Source: Methanospirillum hungatei
GTDB taxonomy: Archaea; Halobacteriota; Methanomicrobia; Methanomicrobiales; Methanospirillaceae
Length of the DNA: 64,000 bases
Direction of reading: 5' to 3'
Assembly (NCBI RefSeq): GCF_019263745.1
Contig: NZ_CP077107.1
Span: 2,914,001 to 2,978,000, forward strand
Position numbers and translations under genes: made by a program. Shown here in pieces: positions 9,618 through 18,247 of this stretch (position 1 is the first letter of the stretch; the number at the start of each line of letters is the position of its first letter). The notes beneath the pieces are model-generated. The model was not told the origin of the DNA. It was given only the letters and a program-made list of their open reading frames with translations, and ran no database searches.

Positions 9618-9664
9618 ATTTCCCTTTTTTTAAATAAAATTGGATTTTATGGGTAGGCAATATC

Positions 9665-10021
9665 TTACTTGTTTTTACAGTTTTTTTCCGGAATTGATGA
9701 CCCGGTATGAAGGAGATATTCTGATCCCCATGAACAGAGTGATTCGAGAACTGGAATAACTGAAATCCCCAGAGGAGTAAGAGAATACTCAACTCGTGGC
9801 GGGACTTCCGGGTACATAACTCTCATTATTACACCGTCATCTTCAAGTTCCCGAAGTTGTTTCGTAAGCATCCGTGGAGATACCATGGGAAGGTGATCCA
9901 TAATCTGGGTAAATCGGAGTGTCCCTGATTTCAATTGCCAGATAATCAGAGCTTTCCATTTTCCTCCAATTACGGCTAGAGCAGCCTCTACTGGACAATG
10001 ATATTGATTTTTTTCATTCAT
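9665..10021 (-). CDS. HxlR-family transcriptional regulator
   Basis: A 118-residue winged-helix regulator. C9 in HCPVEAAL, the segment IGGKWKALIIWQL, the recognition helix SPRMLTKQLREL and the wing PPRVEYSLTPLG are all HxlR hallmarks; in several relatives the N-terminal Cys senses quinones, aldehydes or disulfide stress. I chose the ATG that gives the normal family length; an upstream in-frame ATG at 10120 would add 33 unlikely residues. It diverges from a tautomerase and a ferredoxin-nitroreductase, which are its likely targets. Confidence 0.88.
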   Translation of the reverse strand: MNEKNQYHCPVEAALAVIGGKWKALIIWQLKSGTLRFTQIMDHLPMVSPRMLTKQLRELEDDGVIMRVMYPEVPPRVEYSLTPLGISVIPVLESLCSWGSEYLLHTGSSIPEKNCKNK

Positions 10022-10174
10022 ACATATAGGATTTTTACTATCCGTTAGAATGCAATTATTAATAATATAGTTACTACCTAATGTATAGTATTGAAATATG
10101 ATGGAGCAATTCTTGGACAATCAATCCTCCAAATTTTTTGATCAAGGTTTCTCTGGATATTTCAGGAGAGGGTA
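10022..10174. promoter_or_regulatory. Divergent promoter region with possible HxlR operator
   Basis: The region is very AT-rich. It contains the palindrome TAGT-T-ACTA near 10072-10080 and a further TATAGTAT near 10085-10092. HxlR-type repressors often bind TACT/AGTA half-sites, so this is a plausible operator, but the assignment is inference. Confidence 0.3.
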
Positions 10175-10393
10175 ATGCCTGTCATATCATTAGAAATTGC
10201 ACCGGTTGGTACGGAAAAAAAAGAAGAACTTATTAAAAATCTCACGAAAATTGCAAGTGAAATAACAAACATTTCCGAATCGTCCTTTGTCGTGCTTATT
10301 AAAGAGTATCCTCTTGATGCGATTGGGGTGGGAGGTATCCCCCTGACTGATGTATTTGCACAAAGAGCGAAAAACCAGGGTAATTCTCAGTAA
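10175..10393 (+). CDS. 4-oxalocrotonate tautomerase family protein
   Basis: A 72-residue tautomerase-superfamily protein. The Met is followed directly by Pro, which becomes the catalytic N-terminal proline; the pattern PVISLEIAP...KEELIKNLT...V.I.E fits the family. It ends 15 bp before the ferredoxin-nitroreductase, so the two form an operon opposite the HxlR regulator. Substrate unknown; tautomerases of this kind act on enols and halogenated or aromatic breakdown products. Confidence 0.85.
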   Translation: MPVISLEIAPVGTEKKEELIKNLTKIASEITNISESSFVVLIKEYPLDAIGVGGIPLTDVFAQRAKNQGNSQ

Positions 10394-10408
10394 TTACTGG
10401 AAGATAAA

Positions 10409-11233
10409 ATGACCACCATTGCCATTGATTCATCAAAATGTTCGGGGTGCACATTATGTATGACACTCTGCCCGTACTGTATTATTGAAATGAAAGAAGG
10501 AGAAAGTATCGCATCTGTAAATCCAAATGGCGTTCAGTTTTGTAGTAAATGTGGCCATTGTGCTTCAATCTGTCCGGAAGGAGCAATAACTGTGGATTTT
10601 GAAGGTGCAGGGTCCATTCCTGATTATGTTGCAGATTCAAATCCCACCTTTGCACAACTCAGCAGACTCATCGCAATGCGACGTTCGGTCAGAAGTTATA
10701 AAAAGGAGCCGGTTCCCCGGGAAACTTTAGAGAAAATACTGGATATAATCAGGTATGCACCAACAGGTATGAATGGTCAGTCAGTCAGATGGCTGATTAT
10801 TTCAAACCCGAAAGAGGTTCAAAACCTCGTCGCTGGTGTTATTGAATGGGCTCGTCAATTGGTAAAGTCGGGCGCCGAGCATCCGTTAATGCCGATATTG
10901 CCTATGATTATTAATGCATGGGACCATGGGGAAGATCATATCTGCCATGGAGCGCCACATCTGGTAATTGCATATGCTCACAAGGATAATCCAGTAGGAT
11001 TTATTGATGCGACTATTGCACTGACTCATCTTGATATCGTCGCCCCTACTTTGGATCTGGGCACCTGTTGGGCAGGGATTGTTCAGATTGCTTGCCTCAG
11101 CTCACCAGATCTCATGGCAAGTCTGGGTCTCCCACCTGATCATGTCTCTATATATGGAATGATGATTGGATATCCGAAATATAAGTTCCATCAGATTCCT
11201 AAACGTAATGCTTTACAGGTTATATGGAAATGA
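10409..11233 (+). CDS. Nitroreductase with N-terminal 2[4Fe-4S] ferredoxin domain
   Basis: A 274-residue fusion. Residues 11-24 hold C11, C14, C17 and C21; residues 45-55 hold C45, C48, C51 and C55, giving two [4Fe-4S] clusters. From about residue 85 an FMN-binding nitroreductase domain starts (MRRSVRSYKKEPV, YAPTGMNGQ) and ends with a family-typical GYPKYKFH segment. Electrons likely go from reduced ferredoxin to FMN and then to a nitro, quinone or enone substrate. It is the second gene of the unit with the tautomerase. Confidence 0.92.
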   Translation: MTTIAIDSSKCSGCTLCMTLCPYCIIEMKEGESIASVNPNGVQFCSKCGHCASICPEGAITVDFEGAGSIPDYVADSNPTFAQLSRLIAMRRSVRSYKKEPVPRETLEKILDIIRYAPTGMNGQSVRWLIISNPKEVQNLVAGVIEWARQLVKSGAEHPLMPILPMIINAWDHGEDHICHGAPHLVIAYAHKDNPVGFIDATIALTHLDIVAPTLDLGTCWAGIVQIACLSSPDLMASLGLPPDHVSIYGMMIGYPKYKFHQIPKRNALQVIWK

Positions 11234-11372
11234 GATAAAATTGAAAATGAATAGTTACCTGGAATCAATCCATGTTTTTTTTAAATGCGTCTGTAATTCT
11301 CACTAGAAAATGAGTATGATTCCCTTTTTCAGATCAGTCAATTATTTAATTCTCACATCATCAAGGAAATAT

Positions 11373-12104
11373 CTACCTGCTCATTATATACCGGCGAAGA
11401 TCGACACCTTGTATACGGTATTCTGTTCCATCTCGTTCTGCTGGTAGAAATCCATCGCTAATATATTCAAGCAATACCGATTCACTTTCTCCGGCTATCG
11501 CAGCTGCTTCACGTACAGAATATTTTTTTTCTTCCCTGACGCCCCCAATGGAATCGCGAAGGGTTTGTTCCCCAACTCTTGCATGACCAGAATATTCTGA
11601 CGTTATGAGGTCATCTGACTCCATCCCTGTCTCTGTAGCATTATATTGGACATCTTCAAGGGATATCTGAGAGGGAAGGGTTGCATCAGAATTATCCTCC
11701 TCTTTTTCTTCTGTAGGATGAGACTGTTTTTTCTCATCTGGAATAAGTGGTTTTAGCACCCTTGTATCATCGCTGATGGCTGGATATTCATGCCTAATGA
11801 CATGAGTGGTTGGAGTCAATGTGGACAACCGTGCTATTTGCTCACGGAGCCAGGTAATTTCTCCATCCTGTCGTTGAATAATCTCCCGGAGAATTTCAGA
11901 ATCCGATGAACTAAAATGACCTTTTTGATCCATCTGGACAACACGAACAGGATCATGTTTTTTGATCTGGAGAGCTTGGTATATGAGGTCTGTCGCAACT
12001 TCTTCAATAGGAACATGATGTTCAGCGGCTAAAATACGCAGTCTACTTATTATTTGGGGTGAGATTGATAGAGTAATCGTCTGTTTAGAATGCACCATTT
12101 TCAA
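11373..12104 (-). CDS. Ribbon-helix-helix / coiled-coil / MerR-like HTH protein
   Basis: A 243-residue cytoplasmic protein with DNA-binding-type modules at both ends. Residues about 4-45 (TITLSISPQIISRLRILAAEH) look like a ribbon-helix-helix; residues about 70-95 can form a short coiled coil (LREIIQRQDGEITWLREQIARL); an acidic linker of about 90 residues follows; residues 195-243 (YSVREAAAIAGESESVLLEYISDGFLPA) are a MerR/excisionase-type winged HTH. The protein could bridge two DNA sites. No family name comes to mind. It is alone on the minus strand. Confidence 0.6.
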   Translation of the reverse strand: MKMVHSKQTITLSISPQIISRLRILAAEHHVPIEEVATDLIYQALQIKKHDPVRVVQMDQKGHFSSSDSEILREIIQRQDGEITWLREQIARLSTLTPTTHVIRHEYPAISDDTRVLKPLIPDEKKQSHPTEEKEEDNSDATLPSQISLEDVQYNATETGMESDDLITSEYSGHARVGEQTLRDSIGGVREEKKYSVREAAAIAGESESVLLEYISDGFLPAERDGTEYRIQGVDLRRYIMSR

Positions 12105-12191
12105 GGTGTAATATTGATTTCCGATCTGAAAAAAGGATCTCTTTATTATAGAGGATAACTCTCACGAAAAGATCATGTAAAAAAAGGGTAA

Positions 12192-13298
12192 TTACTTAAA
12201 AACCAGGATTCTCCAGGGATTATGATGGAGGAAAATTGAGGTCCAGTAAACCGGGTATTCAATATTGTCAATGCTCGATTCGGTTCCAAGCGTTATCATA
12301 TCATAACCTGCTGGATATGACGCAATCGGTAGGTTATCATTCATCGAAATATTTCGAGTCTGGTTTGTGTCAGCCGGAAATAATGTACCTGCTGCTAATC
12401 CAGCGTAACCGATAATTGTTCCGTCCGGCTGGATAACAAGGATTGAGTTTTCGTTATCATGAACTGAACGGAGTGCTTCTTCTACCAGAATATCTGGTTT
12501 ATATAATGCTGTGAGATACCCTGTAACTGACAGAGAAGAAGAGTACAATGGATGGACAATGAATATTGCATGTTCACCTTCAATTGTCTCAATATAATCA
12601 CTCATTCCCGGTACTGGATTTGTTTTCACGGATTTTATTGCCAACTGTGAACTTGCATCCTTTCCAACACTTTCCTGGTGGGAGTCTGGATAAATTGCAA
12701 TTATGGTTCCTGACCTGTCAATAATTGATGCAGCATAGACTCCATTATTTTTCTGAATCAGTTTTTCAAGATAAGAGTCCAGTTCACTTGTTTGCAGGTT
12801 CTTCCCTTTGAGCTCTAATGCAACCTTTGCTACTTCTGCATCATACTCATTCAAAGTGGTCATAAGAGATGATGATGACTTAAGCAATAGTGTTGTCATA
12901 CCCAACTTCTCATCTGGAGAAAGACCAGTTTCTTGTCCTTCATACCAGGTTTTTGATTCTGGCATATCACTACGTACAGATATCGAGTTAATCCTGAAAG
13001 GCTGACCCCACATTTGAATTGTCATGACATCCTGGTCAATTGTACCAGATACATCAACCTTCAGGCCATCTTTCCTGAACTCATCAGAAAGATCCAGGGG
13101 GAGATAGTTTGTCCCTTCAGAAGAAATAATTCCATAAAATCCTCCTTCAAGATCCATATACACAATTTCACCGGTAAATGAGATTTCCGGAGTTGTTTCC
13201 TGTGCAATACACCCACTTGCACAGATGAGTGATAATGTCAGAACAATTACACCCACCGATACTGCTGATTGTATCATACATTTTTTTCGGTGGATCAT
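12192..13298 (-). CDS. Cache-like sensor lipoprotein
   Basis: A 368-residue exported protein. The N-terminal hydrophobic segment ends in the lipobox ASGC (C30), so it is probably a lipid-anchored surface protein. Residues about 125-365 resemble an extracellular PDC/cache ligand-binding domain (ASIIDRSGTIIAIYPDS, YIETIEGEHAIFIVHPLY, SILVIQPDGTIIGYAG). No transmembrane helix or signalling domain follows, so it may be a stand-alone binding protein. Ligand unknown. An alternative start at residue 8 would give a shorter signal. Confidence 0.65.
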   Translation of the reverse strand: MIHRKKCMIQSAVSVGVIVLTLSLICASGCIAQETTPEISFTGEIVYMDLEGGFYGIISSEGTNYLPLDLSDEFRKDGLKVDVSGTIDQDVMTIQMWGQPFRINSISVRSDMPESKTWYEGQETGLSPDEKLGMTTLLLKSSSSLMTTLNEYDAEVAKVALELKGKNLQTSELDSYLEKLIQKNNGVYAASIIDRSGTIIAIYPDSHQESVGKDASSQLAIKSVKTNPVPGMSDYIETIEGEHAIFIVHPLYSSSLSVTGYLTALYKPDILVEEALRSVHDNENSILVIQPDGTIIGYAGLAAGTLFPADTNQTRNISMNDNLPIASYPAGYDMITLGTESSIDNIEYPVYWTSIFLHHNPWRILVFK

Positions 13299-13358
13299 GA
13301 GAAAAGAGTTCTGGTGTACTCCTTTTTATCTTTAAGAACCACCGATCTGATTCTTTCA

Positions 13359-13634
13359 TTAGAGGCTAACATATGCAGAGATAATGAGTACATAAATAGC
13401 AACATGTATGAGAATAAAAATAGGAACCAGAATTGAAAAGAGCGGTTTTCGAATTTTGTGTCTGAATATTCGCATTCCTCCATATGCTCCAAAAGGACCA
13501 AAGAGGGCAATAGTCAGGAGTGTTTTTTCTGATATCCGGTATTCTTCTTGCATTGCCCGTTGTTTATCGATTCCAAATAAGGCAAAAGCAATCCCATTGA
13601 TGATAAGGTATGGTATGAGCAGAAATTCGTTCAT
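13359..13634 (-). CDS. DUF1294 membrane protein
   Basis: A small integral membrane protein of 91 residues with about three hydrophobic segments. The core FGIDKQRA, followed by a loop and LLTIALFGPFGAYGGM, then RHKIRKPLF, is the DUF1294 signature. I placed the start at the ATG of MNEFLLIPYL; an upstream in-frame ATG (13706) would add 24 polar residues that overlap the neighbouring gene's end. Function unknown. Confidence 0.85.
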   Translation of the reverse strand: MNEFLLIPYLIINGIAFALFGIDKQRAMQEEYRISEKTLLTIALFGPFGAYGGMRIFRHKIRKPLFSILVPIFILIHVAIYVLIISAYVSL

Positions 13635-13695
13635 AGATGACTTATCTGGTTTCGCGCAATGTGCTAAAATATGTGAGTATTCTAATGCACATCTT

Positions 13696-14259
13696 TTATA
13701 TGCCACTCATGATCCCGGAAAGCAACTCTTCAGTCGAACATACTCTGGCATATAGTCCTGATAATGCACTCATGTACGCTGCATGGACCATGTTTGCAGG
13801 GATGATGGTACCCAGAAATGATAGTTCTCTTGTTGCACAAGCATCATGAATAAGGGTACAGGAAAATCCCTTATCTGCAGCTGCTCGAACTGTAGCATCA
13901 ATGCACATATGACTCATCATTCCGCAAATGATGAGATTTTCAACTCCTTTTTTTAAGAGAACATCCTTTAGATCGGTTTTTTGAAAACTATTTGGATAAT
14001 GTTTAATGATAACTTGTTCATCAGCTAAAGGCGCTACGAGATGATACAACTCAGATCCATATGTATGAGGTTTAAAAAAATTGGCATCAGGGCGTGTAGA
14101 GATGTGTCTTATATGGATTGGCATAAATCCTTGTTCTCTGGCGAATTTTAGAATATTTCCTGCGTTTTCTGCAGCACTGATACTGTTAAAACATTCCATC
14201 GCTCCACCAGGGAAGTAATCATTCTGAATATCAATGAGAACAAGTGCTGATTTGGTCAT
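13696..14259 (-). CDS. Isochorismatase-family cysteine hydrolase
   Basis: A 187-residue hydrolase. The catalytic triad can be read as D10 (LIDIQNDYF), K86 (VIIKHYPNSF) and C119 (GMMSHMCIDAT). The family includes nicotinamidases, N-carbamoylsarcosine amidases and true isochorismatases; substrate cannot be fixed here. The ATG sits seven bases after a strong ribosome site GGAGGAG and overlaps the stop of the upstream cupin-GNAT gene by four bases (ATGA), so the two are translationally coupled. Confidence 0.9.
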   Translation of the reverse strand: MTKSALVLIDIQNDYFPGGAMECFNSISAAENAGNILKFAREQGFMPIHIRHISTRPDANFFKPHTYGSELYHLVAPLADEQVIIKHYPNSFQKTDLKDVLLKKGVENLIICGMMSHMCIDATVRAAADKGFSCTLIHDACATRELSFLGTIIPANMVHAAYMSALSGLYARVCSTEELLSGIMSGI

Positions 14260-15122
14260 TTCTCCTCCGGGCAAGACAGTATATATTGCCGTGGGTGTAA
14301 TCCAAACTTTTTATAAAATCCAATAACATCTTCATTTCCAACCGTAACATGAACAAGGATATCTGTTCCGCCCTCTTCTTTCATCCAGGAAAGTGCCTGA
14401 GTCATAAGTTTAGTTCCGATACCCTGGTTTCTGGCTTCTTCACAAATAAAAATTGACTCAATTTCTCCATATGAGTCAGAAGCTACAGAACAGAGACAAT
14501 ATCCGATATTCTTATGGCTTATTTCGTCTGACGCAAAAAAGATCCGAAGGTTTCTTGAAGCATTTCTCTCAAGGATTTCCTGTTTTCGTTCATGAAATTT
14601 GACTTTATTCATTCTATCAACGAATAAATGGTTTTTGGATTGAATAAATCTCCTTAATTCCACCCAAAGGTCTTCTATCTGATCAATCTCTTCTGGTCCG
14701 GTTGCAAAAATGATAGTGCTTAAAATTGAAGGTTTCGCAATTTTCTGTATCTCGTAATCATTAATTACCATCTCACGATTGACGATATCAGGGGAAAATG
14801 CAGGAGTGCAAACCGCAATATATTCAGCTCCCTCAGGAGTACTATATCGCACTTTTATTCCTGATGGCATTATTACTGCTTGTCCTGCCTGAACCTGAAT
14901 ACAATGTCCCTCTGCTTCAACCTGAAGAATTCCGGAGAGAACAATGGTGTACTCTTCAAATTCCGGGATTTGATATGGCTCAGACCAACCAGGAGGGCTA
15001 ATCATTCTTGCAATACTCACATTGGAAGTTCCGGATATGATTCGTCCCACATATTCTTCTATTCTTTTGGGTGGTGTCCCTGCTGCCGGAACAATCCGGG
15101 GGAACTGTATGATCCGGACCAT
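14256..15122 (-). CDS. Cupin–GNAT acetyltransferase fusion
   Basis: A 288-residue two-domain protein. Residues about 1-110 form a cupin barrel (EEYTIVLSGILQVEAEG, QAGQAVIMPSG). Residues about 125-285 form a GNAT domain with the acetyl-CoA loop EEARNQGIGTKLM and the C-terminal GFYKKFGLHPRQ. A ligand-responsive acetyltransferase is a reasonable inference. The start ATG at 15122 gives a natural cupin N-terminus; a longer frame to 15230 would add a low-complexity Tyr/Ser-rich stretch. It is coupled to the isochorismatase-like gene. Confidence 0.8.
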   Translation of the reverse strand: MVRIIQFPRIVPAAGTPPKRIEEYVGRIISGTSNVSIARMISPPGWSEPYQIPEFEEYTIVLSGILQVEAEGHCIQVQAGQAVIMPSGIKVRYSTPEGAEYIAVCTPAFSPDIVNREMVINDYEIQKIAKPSILSTIIFATGPEEIDQIEDLWVELRRFIQSKNHLFVDRMNKVKFHERKQEILERNASRNLRIFFASDEISHKNIGYCLCSVASDSYGEIESIFICEEARNQGIGTKLMTQALSWMKEEGGTDILVHVTVGNEDVIGFYKKFGLHPRQYILSCPEEK

Positions 15123-15206
15123 ACTCACTGGTTTTTTTCTGCATCTATATGAGTATTCGGAGATGATTGAATATAGGTAAAAAGTATCTTTGTAGTATGA
15201 TATGGA

Positions 15207-15734
15207 ATGGTTTCTATGGTTACTTCTCATAATTTTTCTCGTTCTCCTGTTGAAGAAGTCATGTTCAGGTTTTGCTCAGAAAATGGACAGAGTGTTGAAG
15301 AAGTGTTTCCTTCTCCTTATCCTGGGTGGGAAAAAATACGGAACCAGATTATTCATTCATTAGAACTGACAGCAAATAATAAAATAACAACTGATTGTAT
15401 ACTCAAGTATACTGATGTGTTCCTTCTAACTACAGGAGATATCCCTGGAAATCTCATTTTAATTGCTCCGATGGTTCCCGTTGATATAAGATCCCTGATT
15501 GTACAGGGGCCTGTATCAGAGATAAACATCGCAGGAAGTATTGAGAATTTAGTAATTAACGTTCGCTATGAACAAAATAATGATAAAATGATTCTTGTTT
15601 TTAAAGCAAGTAATAAAGATCAATTTACGTTTTCAAGGGATGAAATGCTGGTATGGTTTGATACCGCAAGGGAAAATATTCATCGTATATTCGATGCAAT
15701 TGTAACTAGTAAACTAATAAATCGAATTTCCTAA
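15207..15734 (+). CDS. Hypothetical protein
   Basis: A 175-residue protein without signal peptide or membrane helix. The middle (about residues 55-150) alternates hydrophobic and polar residues in a way that suggests a beta-rich fold; no motif is recognisable. It diverges from the cupin-GNAT gene across about 85 bp. A second ATG at residue 4 is a possible start. I cannot assign it to a family. Confidence 0.5.
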   Translation: MVSMVTSHNFSRSPVEEVMFRFCSENGQSVEEVFPSPYPGWEKIRNQIIHSLELTANNKITTDCILKYTDVFLLTTGDIPGNLILIAPMVPVDIRSLIVQGPVSEINIAGSIENLVINVRYEQNNDKMILVFKASNKDQFTFSRDEMLVWFDTARENIHRIFDAIVTSKLINRIS

Positions 15735-15839
15735 TCCAAATCTTTTCGATTAGAGAATGAGAATGAGATGTGATAATAAAAAATGTTTACCCAATTTATC
15801 TATGTATGATAAAGACAAATGTAATAGTACTATTTGACC

Positions 15840-16121
15840 ATGCAGGAGAAAAGACCAAATAAGGTTCTTGGATATCGGACAGATATTCACGGAGAACCTA
15901 AACAGACTCTCATTGGTCCGGTTGCAGATGACCGGTGTATCATCTTTAATCTTGATTCAGGAGATACATCAATCATTACTCCAGGAGATCCGCTCCTTAC
16001 CGAGGAGCCTTTTATTCCCTGTGATGAAGTTACGAACGAAAAAATTTTCAAAATGATGAAGAAGCGACCGGATATCTATGTAAAATTTTATAAGTTGCTA
16101 AACGAGAGAATCCCACGGTAA
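15840..16121 (+). CDS. Small hypothetical protein
   Basis: A 93-residue soluble protein with mixed alpha/beta character and a basic C-terminal helix. No motif is recognised. The ATG at 15840 lacks a clear ribosome site; an in-frame TTG six bases upstream would add two residues. It sits between a hypothetical gene and the convergent msvR gene. Confidence 0.45.
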   Translation: MQEKRPNKVLGYRTDIHGEPKQTLIGPVADDRCIIFNLDSGDTSIITPGDPLLTEEPFIPCDEVTNEKIFKMMKKRPDIYVKFYKLLNERIPR

Positions 16122-16150
16122 TTTCTTTTCTCTCGTTATCGTTTTTCTGT

Positions 16151-16927
16151 TTATAGCTTTTTAATTAGGAATCTGCAATGAGTGTCACCTGCGGAATAAC
16201 ACTCTACTTCAGTTATCTGAACAGGGGCATTAAGATATTTTGTAAATATCGCTGAAAGAACGCCAATATCAAATGAACATGCTCCATGACCGGTTACAGG
16301 TAAATCTTCACATTCAAAACACCCATAGACGATAATAGCAATGGGATCAGATCCACTCAGTTCTACTGATCCAAGCCCATGTTCCTGCCAGAAATTATGG
16401 ATGTTCTGAACCATTTGGGATATATCTGGACTATAAATGAGGGGTGTAAGAATAGATCCAATTTTCCATCCGGTTCGTTCAAGCACCGGATCTATATTAA
16501 TCCCAAGAGCCATGGCTTCAGTTCGAAATGTGCGGATTCCAAACTTGAAAAAGGATGCAATATCTCTTGGATGAAATGGAAGTTCCTCATCACATGGCTC
16601 TTCTTTGAGAGAAATGTCACGATCACGGTTTGTCAGACGTCCAATTGGATCAGATGTAAGGGTGAGTATTTTTTTACGGTTATCATGAGGATCGGTCTGT
16701 GAGGAAATAAATCCTGCATGAATGAGATCATGGATATGCACTGATATCGTGGATTTTGCTTTGCCACAGGAACTTACCAGTTCATCAAACGAGCGATCAC
16801 GTTCTTGCAATAGATCAAGAATTTTTTTCTTGACTGAACTGTCTATTGCCATTACCCGATCTTTTGAAGAAAAAAGTCGTATATCTTCTGTCAGATCCTG
16901 ATCGGGCAACTCCTTGCTTTCTACCAC
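16151..16927 (-). CDS. msvR: MsvR: methanogen-specific redox regulator with V4R domain
   Basis: A 258-residue transcription factor. Residues about 30-95 form an ArsR/MarR-type winged HTH (KKKILDLLQERDRSFDELV, KSTISVHIHDL). Residues 115-258 are a V4R (4-vinyl reductase) domain with C203, C206, C217, C243 and C251. In Methanothermobacter, MsvR uses V4R cysteines to sense oxidation and regulates the divergent fpaA operon as well as itself. The same divergent arrangement is present here. The first codon is GTG; an ATG at 16852 would shorten the N-terminus by 25 residues and is also plausible. Confidence 0.92.
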   Translation of the reverse strand: MVESKELPDQDLTEDIRLFSSKDRVMAIDSSVKKKILDLLQERDRSFDELVSSCGKAKSTISVHIHDLIHAGFISSQTDPHDNRKKILTLTSDPIGRLTNRDRDISLKEEPCDEELPFHPRDIASFFKFGIRTFRTEAMALGINIDPVLERTGWKIGSILTPLIYSPDISQMVQNIHNFWQEHGLGSVELSGSDPIAIIVYGCFECEDLPVTGHGACSFDIGVLSAIFTKYLNAPVQITEVECYSAGDTHCRFLIKKL

Positions 16928-16939
16928 ATACAGATATTA

Positions 16940-16992
16940 TTCGGAAGGTTCATATTTGTTCGCACACAATAGAATGTTCGTACTAATACTAA
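16940..16992. promoter_or_regulatory. Putative MsvR operator: three TTCG repeats
   Basis: TTCG occurs at 16940, 16959 and 16977, spaced 19 and 18 bp. The last site, TTCGTA-CTAA-TACTAA (16977-16992), matches the MsvR box TTCGTA-N4-TACGAA reported for Methanothermobacter with a single mismatch; the middle site (16959-16974) keeps TTCG and GAA at the two ends of a 16-bp box. The sites fill the msvR-fpaA intergenic region. Confidence 0.7.
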
Positions 16993-17003
16993 CGAGTTGA
17001 ACC

Positions 17004-18221
17004 ATGAAAGCAAGTGCATATAAAATCGCAGATGGAGTATACTGGGTCGGAACACTGGACTGGGACCTGAGATCCTACCACGGATATACCCTTGATGGAA
17101 CGACATACAACGCATTCCTTCTCTTTGGTGAAAAGACAGTCCTGATTGATAATGTTTATCCTGGACAGTCTGCACAGATGTGGGGAAGAATCACTGATGC
17201 ATGTAACCAGGAGGGACGGGATCTTCATATCGATATCATCGTCCAGAACCATGTCGAAAAGGATCACTCTGGAGCCCTGCCAGAGATTCATAAAAAATTC
17301 CCAAAAGCACCCATCTATTGTACCGAGATTGCCGAGAAAGGGCTAATAAGACATTACCCTGCATTACAGGGTGCAACTTTCAGACACATCAAAACCGGGG
17401 ATACCCTTGACTATGGGAAAAAAACCCTGGCATTTGTTCAAGCCCCTCTTCTTCACTGGCCTGACTCAATGTTCACCCTCCTTGTAGAGGATGGAATCTT
17501 GTTCCCGAACGATGCATTCGGCCAGCATCTTTGTTTCTCGAAGCGTCTTGACAGCGAGATTTCTGAAACGGTTCTGATGGATGCAGCACAAAAATTTTAT
17601 GCCAACCTTATAGTCCCGCTTTCAGGACTTTTTATCAAAAAAGCATCTGAACTGGCAAATCTTGATCTCATCAGTAAAGTGAAGATGATTGCCCCCTCCC
17701 ATGGGCAGATTTGGACAGATCCATCAAAGATCATCAACGCATATGTTGGTTGGGCTACCGGAACTCTCATCAAACCAAAGGTTACAATCGTCTATGATAC
17801 CATGCATGGTTCGACCCGGATGCTTGCCCATGCTCTTGCAGAAGGAGTCATGACCGGTGGATGTGATGTGAAGATCTTTAACTTGCATGAGGATGAACGG
17901 TCGGAGATTGTAAAGCACATCCTGGAGTCAAAGGGTCTGATGATTGGTATTCCAACCATTAATGATATGCCCTATCCAAGCATCGGGGACCTTATCTATT
18001 ATCTGAAAGGACTGCATTTTGATCGCACCGGTGAACGTTATGCAATGACCTTCGGTTCTATGGGCGGGAAAGGCGGTGCTCCGGCTATGATTGCAGATGA
18101 ACTCAAAACAGCAGGATTCAATGTAACGAAGACAATGGAAGTCGTATTTGTTCCCGATGTCAATGAACTTGATCAGGCATTCGATGCCGGTCTTGAGATG
18201 GCAAAAGCAATAAAAGAATAA
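17004..18221 (+). CDS. fpaA: F420H2 oxidase (flavodiiron protein)
   Basis: A 405-residue cytoplasmic oxygen-detoxifying enzyme that reduces O2 to water with reduced coenzyme F420. The N-terminal metallo-beta-lactamase-like domain holds the diiron ligands H83-x-E85-x-D87-H88 (NHVEKDHSG) and later His residues near HWPDSM and PSHGQIW; the flavodoxin-like FMN domain starts at about residue 255 ([15 protein letters not shown]). Length and organisation match FprA/FpaA of methanogens. It diverges from msvR and is followed by a hairpin terminator, so it is probably transcribed alone. Confidence 0.95.
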   Translation: MKASAYKIADGVYWVGTLDWDLRSYHGYTLDGTTYNAFLLFGEKTVLIDNVYPGQSAQMWGRITDACNQEGRDLHIDIIVQNHVEKDHSGALPEIHKKFPKAPIYCTEIAEKGLIRHYPALQGATFRHIKTGDTLDYGKKTLAFVQAPLLHWPDSMFTLLVEDGILFPNDAFGQHLCFSKRLDSEISETVLMDAAQKFYANLIVPLSGLFIKKASELANLDLISKVKMIAPSHGQIWTDPSKIINAYVGWATGTLIKPKVTIVYDTMHGSTRMLAHALAEGVMTGGCDVKIFNLHEDERSEIVKHILESKGLMIGIPTINDMPYPSIGDLIYYLKGLHFDRTGERYAMTFGSMGGKGGAPAMIADELKTAGFNVTKTMEVVFVPDVNELDQAFDAGLEMAKAIKE

Positions 18222-18247
18222 AGGGATTCCAGCCTGATCCCTTTTTT
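18220..18247 (+). terminator. Hairpin plus T-run terminator after fpaA
   Basis: AAAGGGAT (18220-18227) pairs with ATCCCTTT (18237-18244) around a nine-base loop, and the T-run reaches 18247. It overlaps the fpaA stop codon and stands between two convergent genes. Confidence 0.6.
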
